Counted from the first letter of the stretch, positions 1 through 8,151 are shown. The stretch: DNA of 64,000 nucleotides from Ruegeria haliotis (GCF_013377785.1 NZ_JABXWT010000002.1:124001-188000); one strand, 5' to 3'. The notes: generated by a model from the sequence alone, not told the origin. Translations and numbers: made by a program.

Positions 1-132
1 CTGGCCGCAGGTGAAGACATCGATTATGTCGGAGCCTCAGGCGTTGAACTGATCGGCCCCGGTGAAAGCGCAGGCGCATATCGCGAGATCGAGGTTGTCG
101 ACGGCGAGATGAAGACCGTCAACTACCGTTGA
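1..132 (+). CDS. C-terminal fragment of a periplasmic substrate-binding protein of a Liv-type ABC transporter
   Basis: The window opens inside an open frame that reads 43 residues and stops at TGA 130-132. The fragment (GEDIDYVGASG...GPGESAGAYREIEV) resembles the C-terminal lobe of LivK-type periplasmic binding proteins, where an acidic 'D-Y-x-GASG' stretch is common. Two Liv-type ATPases follow on the same strand, and two permeases lie farther on, so this is most likely the solute receptor of that transporter. The start lies outside the window, so the signal peptide cannot be judged. The substrate (branched-chain amino acid, amide or urea-like) cannot be decided from this fragment. Confidence 0.7.
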   Translation: MAAGEDIDYVGASGVELIGPGESAGAYREIEVVDGEMKTVNYR

Positions 133-159
133 TTTTAGCAAATCAGCCGTAAGATCAAG

Positions 160-187
160 CAGCCCGGGACTTGTGCCCGGGCTGTTT
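160..187 (+). terminator. Hairpin terminator or attenuator after the binding-protein gene
   Basis: A 9-bp GC-rich stem (CAGCCCGGG 160-168 with CCCGGGCTG 176-184) has a 7-nt loop and is followed by only three T. It lies between the binding-protein gene and the first ATPase gene. Partial termination here would make the receptor more abundant than the membrane complex, a usual arrangement in ABC operons. Confidence 0.6.
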
Positions 188-260
188 CAATGAAAAAAGG
201 CCGCACCTCTTTTGGGGGATGGGAAAACGAAAGCGCCGACAACGGCGGCTAGGGGACTGT

Positions 261-1049
261 ATGATCGTCGTCGAGGACGTGCATAAGCATTTCGGCAATT
301 TTCACGCGGTGGATGGGGCATCGCTGGAAATCCAGAAAGGTTCGATCACTGGCCTGATCGGGCCGAACGGGGCTGGAAAAACAACTCTGTTCAATGTGAT
401 CGCCGGCGTTTTGCCCCCTACCAGCGGCAAGGTGTTCATGGATGGTGAAGAGATCACCGGCCTGCCCCCGCATGACCTGTTTCACAAGGGCCTGCTGCGC
501 ACGTTCCAGATCGCGCATGAATTTTCCTCGATGTCATGTCGCGAGAATCTGATGATGGTGCCCGGTGCGCAATCCGGTGAGGCGCTGTGGAACACCTGGT
601 TTGGACGAAAGCGAATTGCGGACGAGGAACGCGCGCTGCGTGCCAAGGCCGATGAGGTGCTGGAATTCCTCACCATCGAACATCTGGCTGATCACAAGGC
701 CGGTCAGGTCTCGGGCGGGCAGAAAAAGCTGCTGGAACTTGGCCGCACCATGATGGTCGACGCCAAGATTGTGTTTCTGGACGAAGTCGGCGCCGGCGTG
801 AACCGCACCCTGCTGATGACCATCGCCGACACGATTCTGCGCCTGAACAAGGAACGCGGCTATACGTTCGTCGTGATCGAACACGACATGGATTTCATCG
901 GCAAGATCTGCGATCCGGTCATCTGTATGGCCGAGGGCAAGGTCCTGGCCGAAGGCACTCTGGACGAGATCAAGGCCAACGAGCATGTGATCGAGGCCTA
1001 TCTTGGCACCGGGCTTAAGAACAAAAACAAGCTGGAGGCCCAGACATGA
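261..1049 (+). CDS. Liv-type ABC transporter ATPase (LivG-like)
   Basis: This is a 262-residue ATPase that would power import of the ligand caught by the upstream binding protein. It has Walker A GPNGAGKTT, signature SGGQKK, a Walker B ending in FLDEVGAGVN, and the H-loop IEHDMDF. The length and the LivG-like 'GAGVN' after Walker B place it in the LivG family. The ATG at 261 was chosen because it follows an AGGGGA ribosome site. An in-frame upstream start at 171 would add a basic, non-conserved 30-residue leader that overlaps the hairpin. Its stop overlaps the next gene by 4 nt (ATGA), so translation is coupled. The signature SGGQ differs from the usual LivG SYGQ. Confidence 0.85.
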   Translation: MIVVEDVHKHFGNFHAVDGASLEIQKGSITGLIGPNGAGKTTLFNVIAGVLPPTSGKVFMDGEEITGLPPHDLFHKGLLRTFQIAHEFSSMSCRENLMMVPGAQSGEALWNTWFGRKRIADEERALRAKADEVLEFLTIEHLADHKAGQVSGGQKKLLELGRTMMVDAKIVFLDEVGAGVNRTLLMTIADTILRLNKERGYTFVVIEHDMDFIGKICDPVICMAEGKVLAEGTLDEIKANEHVIEAYLGTGLKNKNKLEAQT

Positions 1050-1888
1050 CCGCTGGCGCAGGCGATAATCCCTATCAGGACGATCACGGCAACAAGGACG
1101 CCTCGATCACCAACACGTCCGGCATGGGCACCATGACACCGGCACATCGCCAAAGTGGTGAAACGACACATGTCAAAGGTGGCCCGTTTCTGATTGGCGA
1201 CACCATGACCGGTGGTTACGGCAAAGGCCCCGATATCCTGCACGATTGCACCATCGCCGTGGACAGAGGTGAAATCGCCGTCATTGTGGGCCCTAACGGA
1301 GCCGGGAAATCCACCGCAATGAAGGCCGTGTTCGGCATGTTGGATGTCCGCGCCGGATCAGTGCGGCTGGACGGCGAGGACATCACCAACCTCAACCCGC
1401 AGGATCGAGTGATCCGGGGTATGGGTTTCGTGCCGCAGACGCAGAACATTTTCACCTCGATGACGGTCGAGGAGAACCTCGAGATGGGCGCGTTTATTCG
1501 CCGCGACGATATCTCGGACACAATGGAGCAAGTTTACGAGCTGTTCCCGATCCTGCGGGACAAGCGCCATCAGGCGGCTGGGGAGTTGTCCGGCGGTCAG
1601 CGTCAGCAAGTCGCCGTAGGTCGCGCGCTGATGACCCAACCCAAGGTTCTGATGCTGGACGAACCGACGGCGGGGGTGTCGCCGATTGTGATGGACGAAC
1701 TTTTCGACCGGATCATCGAGGTTTCCCGCACCGGCCTGCCGATCCTGATGGTCGAACAGAACGCCCGCCAAGCGCTGGAGATCGCGGACAAGGGATATGT
1801 ACTGGTGCAAGGGCGGAATGCCTATACCGGCACGGGCAAGGAATTACTGGCTGATTCAGAGGTGCGTAAGAGTTTCTTGGGAGGGTAG
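1046..1888 (+). CDS. Liv-type ABC transporter ATPase (LivF-like)
   Basis: This is a 280-residue second ATPase of the same importer, pairing with the upstream LivG-like protein. Motifs are Walker A GPNGAGKST, Q-loop FVPQTQNIF, signature LSGGQRQQ, Walker B VLMLDEPTAGVSP and H-loop MVEQNARQ. The 'EPTAGVSP' and 'VEQNA' pieces are typical of LivF. The ATGA overlap with the preceding stop fixes the start at 1046, although this gives an N-terminal extension of about 50 residues rich in Asn, Thr and Gly before the ABC domain, longer than usual for LivF. A later start at Met-52 (MTGGYGKG) would fit family length, but its upstream site was not convincing. Confidence 0.85.
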   Translation: MTAGAGDNPYQDDHGNKDASITNTSGMGTMTPAHRQSGETTHVKGGPFLIGDTMTGGYGKGPDILHDCTIAVDRGEIAVIVGPNGAGKSTAMKAVFGMLDVRAGSVRLDGEDITNLNPQDRVIRGMGFVPQTQNIFTSMTVEENLEMGAFIRRDDISDTMEQVYELFPILRDKRHQAAGELSGGQRQQVAVGRALMTQPKVLMLDEPTAGVSPIVMDELFDRIIEVSRTGLPILMVEQNARQALEIADKGYVLVQGRNAYTGTGKELLADSEVRKSFLGG

Positions 1889-2337
1889 TGACCATACGGT
1901 TGCAGACGCATTTGGGTAGACATCAGAACAGTTTACAACGTCGGTAGTTCACCCATGATCTCTGACGAAGTAACCAAATTTATTTGTAGCGCAATTGACT
2001 GAGGTCTGAGTTGGCAGACGCGACAACGTCGGCGTAACCCATTTTGAAATTTGCATTTTGTCCGTAATGTGGCAGTGGTCACCCCCCTCGATCCAACACG
2101 ACCTCGAGGTCTCAATTTAAACTATTGTTTTGAATACACCTTAATAGGATGCGGCCGGGATTCTGGCCAAATTCACGAGCCAAAGAATGCCTCTGATCGG
2201 CTGTAATGCGGTCACATTGGCCCCCTATCGCCGGGGCCAAGAAGGTATCAACATGTCGGATCGCCCAGTCAGAATTTTGTGGACGCCCGGTGGACCTTCT
2301 GAGCCAAAGAACAAAATTGAAATCAGGATAAAACCTT
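1889..2337. other. Gap of 449 bp with no supported gene
   Basis: I found no coding region here. It separates the two ATPase genes from the rest of the Liv-type transporter. The base composition is visibly more AT-rich than the flanking genes. Minus-strand reading frames exist, but none gives a recognisable protein, ribosome site or domain. The promoter for the small secreted protein at 2338 presumably lies in its last 100 bp. Confidence 0.5.
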
Positions 2338-2667
2338 ATGAATAAATGGATCTGCGTGGCCATCGCTGCTTTACTCGCCACGTCTGCAACAGCGGAAGAA
2401 CGTTACTTTGTCTGCGTTTCGGATCGTGATGGCAGCGAAGTGCGCCTCAACCGCGCCGCTGAGGGAGACAAGGGCAGCATCGTAACGCCGCTTATTGAGG
2501 GCGATGCCGTCGTTTTCAAAGGCGTTGGCAACATGACTTTCCTGCATATAGAAGGCGAAGATGTCATGACTTTTGTTGTCCACACCGACGACCTGTCATA
2601 TGACCTGTCGATCAAGGGTCCGCATGCCGGAACCGATCACGGAAAATGTGAAGAAGTCGGCGCTTGA
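2338..2667 (+). CDS. Small secreted protein of unknown function, paralog 1
   Basis: This is a 109-residue protein with a clear signal peptide (short basic start, hydrophobic core, cleavage near ATSATAEE), so it is probably periplasmic. I do not recognise the family. The mature part has two cysteines, one in CVSDRDGS near the N terminus and one in GKCEE near the C terminus, that could form a disulfide. It also has a central hydrophobic strand pattern around MTFLHIEG and VMTFVVHTDDLSYDL. The gene at 2886 is a clear paralog with the same cysteines and the motifs TFLHI, VTFVV and DDLSYD. An AGGAT-like site precedes the ATG. It lies inside what should be one transporter operon. Confidence 0.75.
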   Translation: MNKWICVAIAALLATSATAEERYFVCVSDRDGSEVRLNRAAEGDKGSIVTPLIEGDAVVFKGVGNMTFLHIEGEDVMTFVVHTDDLSYDLSIKGPHAGTDHGKCEEVGA

Positions 2668-2670
2668 TCC

Positions 2671-2710
2671 ATTGATCTGTCTGGCCGGAATTCCATCTAG
2701 ACAGATCAAT
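2671..2710. repeat. 12-bp perfect inverted repeat after the first small secreted gene
   Basis: ATTGATCTGTCT at 2671-2682 is exactly complementary to AGACAGATCAAT at 2699-2710, with a 16-nt spacer containing GGAATTCC. It starts 4 nt after the stop codon of the upstream gene. No T-run follows, so it is more likely an mRNA 3' stem or a protein site than a simple intrinsic terminator. Confidence 0.6.
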
Positions 2711-2783
2711 TATCTCAAGATTTATCAAGAGGATGTGAGCATGTCCGTCCTCTCCTTTCCTCCCGAAAAACCTTGACTAATTT

Positions 2784-2821
2784 GTGGGTACGGTCGGCTC
2801 AGCTCGGCCGTACCCACTTTT
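2784..2821 (+). terminator. Rho-independent terminator
   Basis: GTGGGTACGG (2784-2793) pairs with CCGTACCCAC (2808-2817), extended by G-U pairs, and is followed by TTTT. It ends transcription from the first small secreted gene, 65 bp before the start of its paralog, so the two paralogs can be expressed separately. Confidence 0.8.
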
Positions 2822-2885
2822 CATGACGCCGCTCTGTTCCTGCGACCCCGCGGGCAGACCGGCAAGAACGACACAAGGTACTTCG

Positions 2886-3239
2886 ATGAAACATCTGATC
2901 GCACTGACGCTTGCTCTGGGTCTTCCTTCACTTGCTCTGGCGTCCGACGCCGGCCCTCTGGACGGGGCTAATTTTGTCGTGACCTGCGTCTCGGACGGGG
3001 ATGGCAGCACCGTGACGCTGGCCCGGTCAGGCGCGACCGACGCCGGGTTTATCGTCACGGATACCATCCGGGGCGAGCCGCGCATCCTGTCTGGGGTCAA
3101 CTCACTGACATTCTTGCATATCATGGACAAGGACGTGGTCACGTTTGTCGTCGATTTCGATGATCTGAGCTATGATATGGCCACCAAAGGCCAGCATGCT
3201 GCGAATGACCGGGGCTCCTGCGATAATCCTATAAGTTGA
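2886..3239 (+). CDS. Small secreted protein of unknown function, paralog 2
   Basis: This is a 117-residue paralog of the protein at 2338. The signal peptide runs to about LALASDA, followed by a mature domain with CVSDGDGS, SLTFLHIMDKD, VVTFVVDFDDLSYD and a final GSCDN. The paired cysteines and the FLHI/DDLSYD core align with the first copy, while the remainder has diverged strongly, so the duplication is not recent. The start at 2886 begins the signal peptide; an upstream in-frame start at 2784 would fall inside the terminator stem. Function is unknown. Nothing in the sequence links it biochemically to transport, but both copies sit between the ATPase and permease genes of an ABC importer. 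Confidence 0.75.
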   Translation: MKHLIALTLALGLPSLALASDAGPLDGANFVVTCVSDGDGSTVTLARSGATDAGFIVTDTIRGEPRILSGVNSLTFLHIMDKDVVTFVVDFDDLSYDMATKGQHAANDRGSCDNPIS

Positions 3240-3354
3240 TCCGACTTAAAAACTCTTGTTTTCAAGGGTGAACATGCCAAAAAAGAGGTCACAAATGTTG
3301 TGTCTTCTCACACCGCCATGCCATAAGGCCGCACCCGGACAGTGAGAAGAAAAG

Positions 3355-4365
3355 ATGGATCTACTAAACGCGCTTGTTGCGCTTGCAAACTTTGTGCTCG
3401 TGCCAGCGATTGCCTATGGCAGTCAGCTGGCATTGGGGGCGCTGGGGGTCACATTGATCTACGGCATCCTGCGGTTTTCCAACTTTGCCCATGGCGACAC
3501 CATGGCCTTCGGCGCAATGATCGCCGTTCTGGTGACGTGGGGCCTGCAAGCTGCCGGTGTGGGCATTGGCCCGCTGCCGACAGCATTGCTGGCGCTCCCC
3601 TTTGCGATTTTGGGGTGCGTGGTTCTGGTGCTGATTACAGACCGGGTCGTCTATCGCTTTTATCGGGAACAGAAGGCCAAACCGGTCATTCTGGTGATTG
3701 TCTCGATGGGTGTGATGTTCATCATGAATGGTCTGGTACGCTTCGTCATCGGCCCGGATGATCAAAGGTTCTCGGACGGTGCCCGTTTCCTGATCTCAGC
3801 GCGTGATTTCAAAGCGATGACCGGGTTGAGCGAAGGTTTGGCCATCAAAACATCACAGGCGATCACCGTTGTCATGGCCGTTGTCGCAGTCGCGTTGCTG
3901 TTCTGGTTTCTGAACAAGACCCGCACCGGAAAATCCATGCGTGCCTATTCCGATAATGAAGATCTGGCGCTGCTCTCGGGTATTAACCCGGAACGTGTTG
4001 TGATGATAACCTGGATCATCGTCGCGGCGCTGGCGACAACCGCAGGCGTTCTTTACGGACTGGATAAGAGCTTTAAACCCTTCGTCTACTTTCAGCTTCT
4101 GCTGCCGATCTTCGCCTCGGCCATTGTCGGAGGTCTGGGCAACCCGCTTGGGGCCATCGCAGGTGGGTTCATCATCGCGTTTTCCGAGGTCACAATCACC
4201 TATGCCTGGAAGAAGGTGCTGACCTATGCCGCGCCCGAAAGCCTGGCACCGTCCAGTTTGGTGCAGTTCCTGTCCACCGATTACAAATTCGCCGTCAGCT
4301 TTGTCATCCTGCTGATTGTGCTTTTGTTTAAACCTACGGGCCTGTTCAAAGGGAAAGCGGTATGA
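3355..4365 (+). CDS. Liv-type ABC transporter permease (LivH-like)
   Basis: This is a 336-residue inner-membrane permease with about eight hydrophobic segments. The N-terminal region GALGVTLIYGILRFSNFAHGD is the hallmark of LivH proteins, and the loop GGLGNPLGAIAGGFIIAFSE corresponds to the ATPase-coupling region. The start at 3355 has a GAGAAG ribosome site 4 nt upstream. It overlaps the next permease by 4 nt (ATGA). It would form the translocation pore with the LivM-like protein, coupled to the two ATPases encoded at 261-1888, from which it is separated by 1.4 kb. Confidence 0.88.
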   Translation: MDLLNALVALANFVLVPAIAYGSQLALGALGVTLIYGILRFSNFAHGDTMAFGAMIAVLVTWGLQAAGVGIGPLPTALLALPFAILGCVVLVLITDRVVYRFYREQKAKPVILVIVSMGVMFIMNGLVRFVIGPDDQRFSDGARFLISARDFKAMTGLSEGLAIKTSQAITVVMAVVAVALLFWFLNKTRTGKSMRAYSDNEDLALLSGINPERVVMITWIIVAALATTAGVLYGLDKSFKPFVYFQLLLPIFASAIVGGLGNPLGAIAGGFIIAFSEVTITYAWKKVLTYAAPESLAPSSLVQFLSTDYKFAVSFVILLIVLLFKPTGLFKGKAV

Positions 4366-5675
4366 GCGAAGCAGCAAAAAATACCCTGCTGTTCGCAGGT
4401 GTTGGCGGCTTGATCCTGCTGACAGGATTCACACAGAGCTGGAACTCTGCCATTCTGATCCTGAATATGGGGTTGATCTCGGCCATCATGGCGATCGGGG
4501 TGAACCTGCAGTGGGGTTTTGCCGGCCTCTTCAATGTCGGCGTCATGGGGTTTGTCGCGCTGGGCGGTCTGGCCGTCGTACTGGTCTCGACCCCTACAAC
4601 AGCCGGAGCATGGTCCGCCGGTGGCTATGGCATTGTTCTGGCCTTGTTGCTTGGCGCAGCAACGGTCGTCGCGGCGGTTCTGGTTGCACAAAAGATGCCA
4701 AAGGGGCGCGTTCGCACCTTTTCGATCATTGGTATTTTGATCGCCGGGTTCTTTATTTTCCGTGCGGTTTTCGATCCGAATGTCGCTGTGGTTGAGGCGA
4801 TCAACCCAGCGGTAGAAGGCAACCTTGGCGGTCTGAACTTGCCCGTTCTATTTGCGTGGCCAGCAGGCGGGCTTTTGGCAGCCGGTGCGGCGTGGTTGAT
4901 CGGGAAGACGGCGTTGGGATTACGCTCGGACTATCTGGCCATCGCTACACTCGGTATCGCTGAGATCGTTATCGCGATCATGAAGAACGAAGACTGGTTG
5001 GCCCGTGGCGTGAAAAACGTCTACGGCATTCCGCGCCCTGCCCCGGTGGTCGGGTACGAGATCGACCTGCAAAAAGATCCCGGCTTTGTTGCCCGTGCGG
5101 AATGGCTGGGATTGGACCCAGTCACCGCTTCGACTCTGTCGGTCAAGTTGGGTTACTCAGTGTTGTTTTTGGTCGTTCTGCTGATCCTGCTTTGGATGGC
5201 GCAGATGGCCCTCAAAAGTCCGTGGGGCCGCATGATGCGCGCCATCCGTGACAATGAGGTCGCCGCCGAAGCGATGGGAAAGGACGTTACCCGCCGCCAC
5301 CTGCAGATTTTTGTGCTCGGCTCAGCCATTTGCGGGATTGCGGGGGCGATGATGACCACACTGGACGGGCAACTGACACCCAGCGCCTACCAGCCTTTGC
5401 GCTTTACCTTTCTGGTGTGGGTGATGGTGATCGTTGGCGGATCGGGGAACAATTTTGGCGCCGTTCTGGGGGCCTTTCTGATCTGGTTCCTGTGGGTTCA
5501 GGTCGAACCCATGGGTCTGTGGATGATGAACCTGATCACCTCTGGCTTGCCCGATGGCAGCGCGCTCAAGGCACATCTCATCGAGAGCGCCGCCCATATG
5601 CGCCTGTTCACCATGGGTCTTATCCTGTTGATTGTTCTCAGATTCAGCCCAAGAGGGTTGATCCCCGAGAAATAG
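4362..5675 (+). CDS. Liv-type ABC transporter permease (LivM-like)
   Basis: This is a 437-residue permease with about ten membrane segments, translationally coupled to the LivH-like gene. Family marks are the N-terminal MAIGVNLQWGFAGLFNVG, the central LRSDYLAIATLGIAEI, the coupling loop SPWGRMMRAIRDNEVAAEAMGKD, and the C-terminal IVGGSGNNFGAVLGAF. It is longer than the usual LivM (about 320-360) because of extra residues in the region around 110-150 and a loop around 215-240. It is the last gene of the transporter and is followed by a strong terminator. Confidence 0.88.
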   Translation: MSEAAKNTLLFAGVGGLILLTGFTQSWNSAILILNMGLISAIMAIGVNLQWGFAGLFNVGVMGFVALGGLAVVLVSTPTTAGAWSAGGYGIVLALLLGAATVVAAVLVAQKMPKGRVRTFSIIGILIAGFFIFRAVFDPNVAVVEAINPAVEGNLGGLNLPVLFAWPAGGLLAAGAAWLIGKTALGLRSDYLAIATLGIAEIVIAIMKNEDWLARGVKNVYGIPRPAPVVGYEIDLQKDPGFVARAEWLGLDPVTASTLSVKLGYSVLFLVVLLILLWMAQMALKSPWGRMMRAIRDNEVAAEAMGKDVTRRHLQIFVLGSAICGIAGAMMTTLDGQLTPSAYQPLRFTFLVWVMVIVGGSGNNFGAVLGAFLIWFLWVQVEPMGLWMMNLITSGLPDGSALKAHLIESAAHMRLFTMGLILLIVLRFSPRGLIPEK

Positions 5676-5697
5676 GTCAAAATCCTCAAAAATATCG

Positions 5698-5735
5698 AAA
5701 CCGCGCCGGGATACTGGCGCGGTTTCTTGATTCTT
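5698..5735 (+). terminator. Rho-independent terminator of the Liv-type transporter
   Basis: AAACCGCGCC (5698-5707) pairs perfectly with GGCGCGGTTT (5716-5725) over an 8-nt loop, followed by a T-rich stretch. It lies 22 bp after the LivM-like stop codon. Confidence 0.85.
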
Positions 5736-5865
5736 AAGACTATTCTGAATAAACGGGTGCACCGTCTGCGCTTCGGGGCGTGGGTACTTCTGGTGCCCGC
5801 TCACACCACCCCAAGCCGTTTGGCAATATCCTTCGCACTCACCCATAAGAGTACATGTACACACA

Positions 5866-6117
5866 ATGAAAACACCTATCGCCAAAGCAATCGTTCTGTT
5901 GCCGGTCCTGGCCACCCTGTCGGCCTGTATTCCCTCGCCGAAAGATCTGGAAACCACGCCCATCAAGGTTCAGACACCCAAAGGGGTCGTGACCTGCCAA
6001 CTCTATCGGCCAAACCGCGTATCATGGGACCGGGCCATCGATTTCCCGGCCACCAAAATGTCGGTACCCGAAGCAGATGCCTACTGCCAGCAGGAAGGTC
6101 AGCGTCGCCTGAAGTGA
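5866..6117 (+). CDS. Small predicted lipoprotein of unknown function
   Basis: This 83-residue protein has a lipoprotein signal: a basic start (MKTPIAK), a hydrophobic core, and a lipobox LSAC with Cys21 as the expected lipidated residue. The mature 63 residues contain two further cysteines (VVTCQLYRP and DAYCQQEG) and no domain I recognise. It is probably anchored in the outer or inner membrane facing the periplasm. The ribosome site is weak; a 10-bp palindrome GTACATGTAC lies at 5851-5860, just before the start. It is convergent with the HerA-like ATPase gene. Confidence 0.7.
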   Translation: MKTPIAKAIVLLPVLATLSACIPSPKDLETTPIKVQTPKGVVTCQLYRPNRVSWDRAIDFPATKMSVPEADAYCQQEGQRRLK

Positions 6118-6124
6118 TGCGGTC

Positions 6125-6143
6125 GGCGCCCGCATCGGGCGCC
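6125..6143. terminator. Hairpin between convergent genes
   Basis: GGCGCCCG (6125-6132) and CGGGCGCC (6136-6143) form an 8-bp stem with a CAT loop between the convergent lipoprotein and HerA-like genes. It has no T-run on either strand, so termination is plausible but not certain. Confidence 0.45.
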
Positions 6144-6149
6144 TCCCTG

Positions 6150-7697
6150 TCATCGATTGCGGAACAGCCCGCCCAGGATACCGCGCACAATCCGGCGCCC
6201 GGTTGTTCCTTTCAACTCTTTGATCACAGCCTGGCTCATGGCGGATGCAAACGTATCTTTTTTACGCGTCACGCGAGAAGAAGATCGCCCGACACGGCCC
6301 CCCGAGTATCTTCGGGCCGAAGAATACTCGCGTTCCATCGGTGTTTGCTGTTCCTGAACCTCTTCGGATTCGGCAACCTCTGCAGCCTTCGCCGCTGCAT
6401 CGGCGCGGGCCTGAAGAATTTCAAAAGCTGATTTCCGATCCGTCGTCGTATCGTATTTCGCAGCCATAGGCGACGCATTCAAAACCGCCTGACGCTCGGC
6501 ATCTGTGATCGGGCCCAGTTGCGAACCGGGTGGTCGAATCAACGTCCGCTCGACCATGCCCGGAACACCCTTTTTTTGAAGCATCGAGGTGACGGCTTCA
6601 CCGACTCCAACCTCGCGGATTGCGACTTCGGTATCGAAGGTTGGATTTTCACGATAGGTCTCGGCTGCCAGTCGCAGGTTCTTGCGATCACGGGCAGTGA
6701 AGGCCCGCAAAGCATGTTGCACCCGGTTACCCAGCTGGCCCAGAATATCCTCGGGGATATCGGCCGGATTTTGCGTGATGAAATAGACGCCGACACCTTT
6801 GGATCGGATCAGACGGGCCACCTGTTCAACCTTGTCGACCAGAACCTTCGGTGCATCGTCGAACAGCAAATGCGCCTCATCGAAAAAGAACACGAGCTTG
6901 GGTTTGTCCGGATCCCCAACCTCGGGGAGTTCCTCGAATAACTCACTGAGCAACCATAGCAAGAAGGTCGCATAGAGGCGTGGCGACCCCATAAGCTTGT
7001 CCGAGGCAAGGATATTCACCACCCCTTGCCCGGTTTCATCAGTGCGCATCAGATCCGCCAAATCCAGCGCGGGTTCTCCGAACAAGCGGGTCCCGCCCTG
7101 ATTTTCCAGCACCAGCAACCGCCGCTGAATCGCGCCGATCGACGCCGTAGACACATTGCCATACCGCAGTGACAACTGCGTTCTGTTTTCACCGATCCAG
7201 ACCAACAGCGCCTGCAAGTCCTTGAGATCCAGCAGAGGCATCCCCTCTTCATCCGCAACACGGAACGCAATGTTCAGGATGCCTTCCTGAGCCTCACTCA
7301 ACTCCATCAATCGAGACAGCAGCAAGGGGCCCATCTCGGTCACGGTGGTGCGAACCGGATGCCCTTTTTCACCAAACAAGTCCCAGAACGTCACCGGACA
7401 CGCCGCATAGGCAAAATCGGAAAACCCGATGCGCCCGGCCCTGTCCTCAAAGGCTTGATGCAGCTTGTGTGTATTACTGCCTGGCAATGCCAAACCGGAC
7501 AGATCCCCTTTGATATCGGACAGAAACACCGGAACACCGGCTTTGGAGAACCCCTCAGCCAGGATTTGAAGGGTGACTGTCTTGCCGGTTCCCGTGGCCC
7601 CGGCAATCAGGCCGTGGCGGTTGGCATACTTCAACGTCAGCCCCTGCGGCTGATCGTAATTATCACCCGCGCCGCCCAAAAAGATATTATCGACCAT
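6150..7697 (-). CDS. HerA-like P-loop ATPase, DUF853 (YjgR) family
   Basis: This 515-residue cytosolic ATPase of the FtsK/HerA superfamily has Walker A GATGTGKT at residues 33-40 and Walker [16 protein letters not shown] near residue 265, followed by [25 protein letters not shown], typical of DUF853/YjgR. The C-terminal 90 residues are Arg- and Ala-rich and low in complexity. The family is thought to act on DNA or nucleoprotein, but the physiological role is not established. The gene is alone on its strand, convergent with the lipoprotein gene, and its length fits the family (about 500). Confidence 0.88.
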   Translation of the reverse strand: MVDNIFLGGAGDNYDQPQGLTLKYANRHGLIAGATGTGKTVTLQILAEGFSKAGVPVFLSDIKGDLSGLALPGSNTHKLHQAFEDRAGRIGFSDFAYAACPVTFWDLFGEKGHPVRTTVTEMGPLLLSRLMELSEAQEGILNIAFRVADEEGMPLLDLKDLQALLVWIGENRTQLSLRYGNVSTASIGAIQRRLLVLENQGGTRLFGEPALDLADLMRTDETGQGVVNILASDKLMGSPRLYATFLLWLLSELFEELPEVGDPDKPKLVFFFDEAHLLFDDAPKVLVDKVEQVARLIRSKGVGVYFITQNPADIPEDILGQLGNRVQHALRAFTARDRKNLRLAAETYRENPTFDTEVAIREVGVGEAVTSMLQKKGVPGMVERTLIRPPGSQLGPITDAERQAVLNASPMAAKYDTTTDRKSAFEILQARADAAAKAAEVAESEEVQEQQTPMEREYSSARRYSGGRVGRSSSRVTRKKDTFASAMSQAVIKELKGTTGRRIVRGILGGLFRNR

Positions 7698-7823
7698 GTA
7701 TGTACTGCCTCAATTTTCACCGATCCGTGACCAGCATACAAAGTTAACCTTTGACTGCGATAGTCCATTCGTTCTCTTTGCGGCGTGAACTGCAAGGGGG
7801 CAGACTTCCTCCCTGTTGACTGG

Positions 7824-7848
7824 CCGTGCCTTCGGGCACGGTTTTTTT
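7824..7848 (+). terminator. Rho-independent terminator with no upstream plus-strand gene
   Basis: CCGTGCC (7824-7830), a TTCG tetraloop and GGCACGG (7835-7841) are followed by seven T (7842-7848). This is a textbook terminator on the plus strand, yet the gene to its left is on the minus strand. It implies a short unannotated plus-strand transcript starting in about 7700-7820, antisense to the HerA-like promoter region, which carries a CTTCCTCCC stretch just upstream of the stem. Confidence 0.7.
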
Positions 7849-7908
7849 GCGCGATGCTGTGTTTAATGAACGCGAACTGACGCATAGATTAAAATTTCAG
7901 GTTAGCAG

Positions 7909-7937
7909 TTGACCGACGCGCGCCCCTTTCGTAGGGT
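7909..7937 (+). promoter_or_regulatory. Sigma-70 type promoter of a candidate small RNA
   Basis: A TTGACC -35 element (7909-7914) and a TAGGGT -10 element (7932-7937) are separated by exactly 17 bp. Transcription would start near 7944, and the next strong signal downstream is a terminator 70 nt later. Confidence 0.5.
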
Positions 7938-7943
7938 TTGCGC

Positions 7944-8013
7944 ATAAATAAGTCGGCCAGTCCGACGGGGAGAACCATTTGGAAAAGGGAGCTGCTTGAC
8001 CAGTTCCCTTTTT
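7944..8013 (+). ncRNA. Candidate 70-nt small RNA or leader
   Basis: Between a plausible promoter and a terminator lies about 70 nt with two hairpins. Hairpin 1 is GTCGG/CCGAC (7952-7956 with 7962-7966). A purine-rich single-stranded linker GGGGAGAACCATTTGG follows. Hairpin 2 is AAGGGAGCTG/CAGTTCCCTT (7985-7994 with 8001-8010), continuing into a run of T (8009-8013). No convincing reading frame fits the interval. It could be a free small RNA, or an attenuated leader of the IalB-family gene that starts 139 nt later. I cannot match it to a named RNA family. Confidence 0.45.
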
Positions 8014-8151
8014 CTTATCCGAAATCAGGTAAATTCACCTAGTCAGGCAAAATTCCGTTCACTTTCAGACGCTCGCATCTCTTAGCCCCTGACAGGGGCC
8101 GCGAACGGTGCTAGACGAGGCAAAAAGCTCAATCATCAAACCGAGGCATTC

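Noticed and set aside
2112..2381. 89-codon minus-strand frame in the gap after the LivF-like gene
   Set aside because: No ribosome site or recognisable domain, and it overlaps the signal peptide region of the real plus-strand gene at 2338.
3274..3345. 23-codon frame with an AAGGGTG site ending just before the LivH-like gene, a possible leader peptide
   Set aside because: Composition is unlike a signal or regulatory peptide, and nothing such as an attenuator hairpin supports it.
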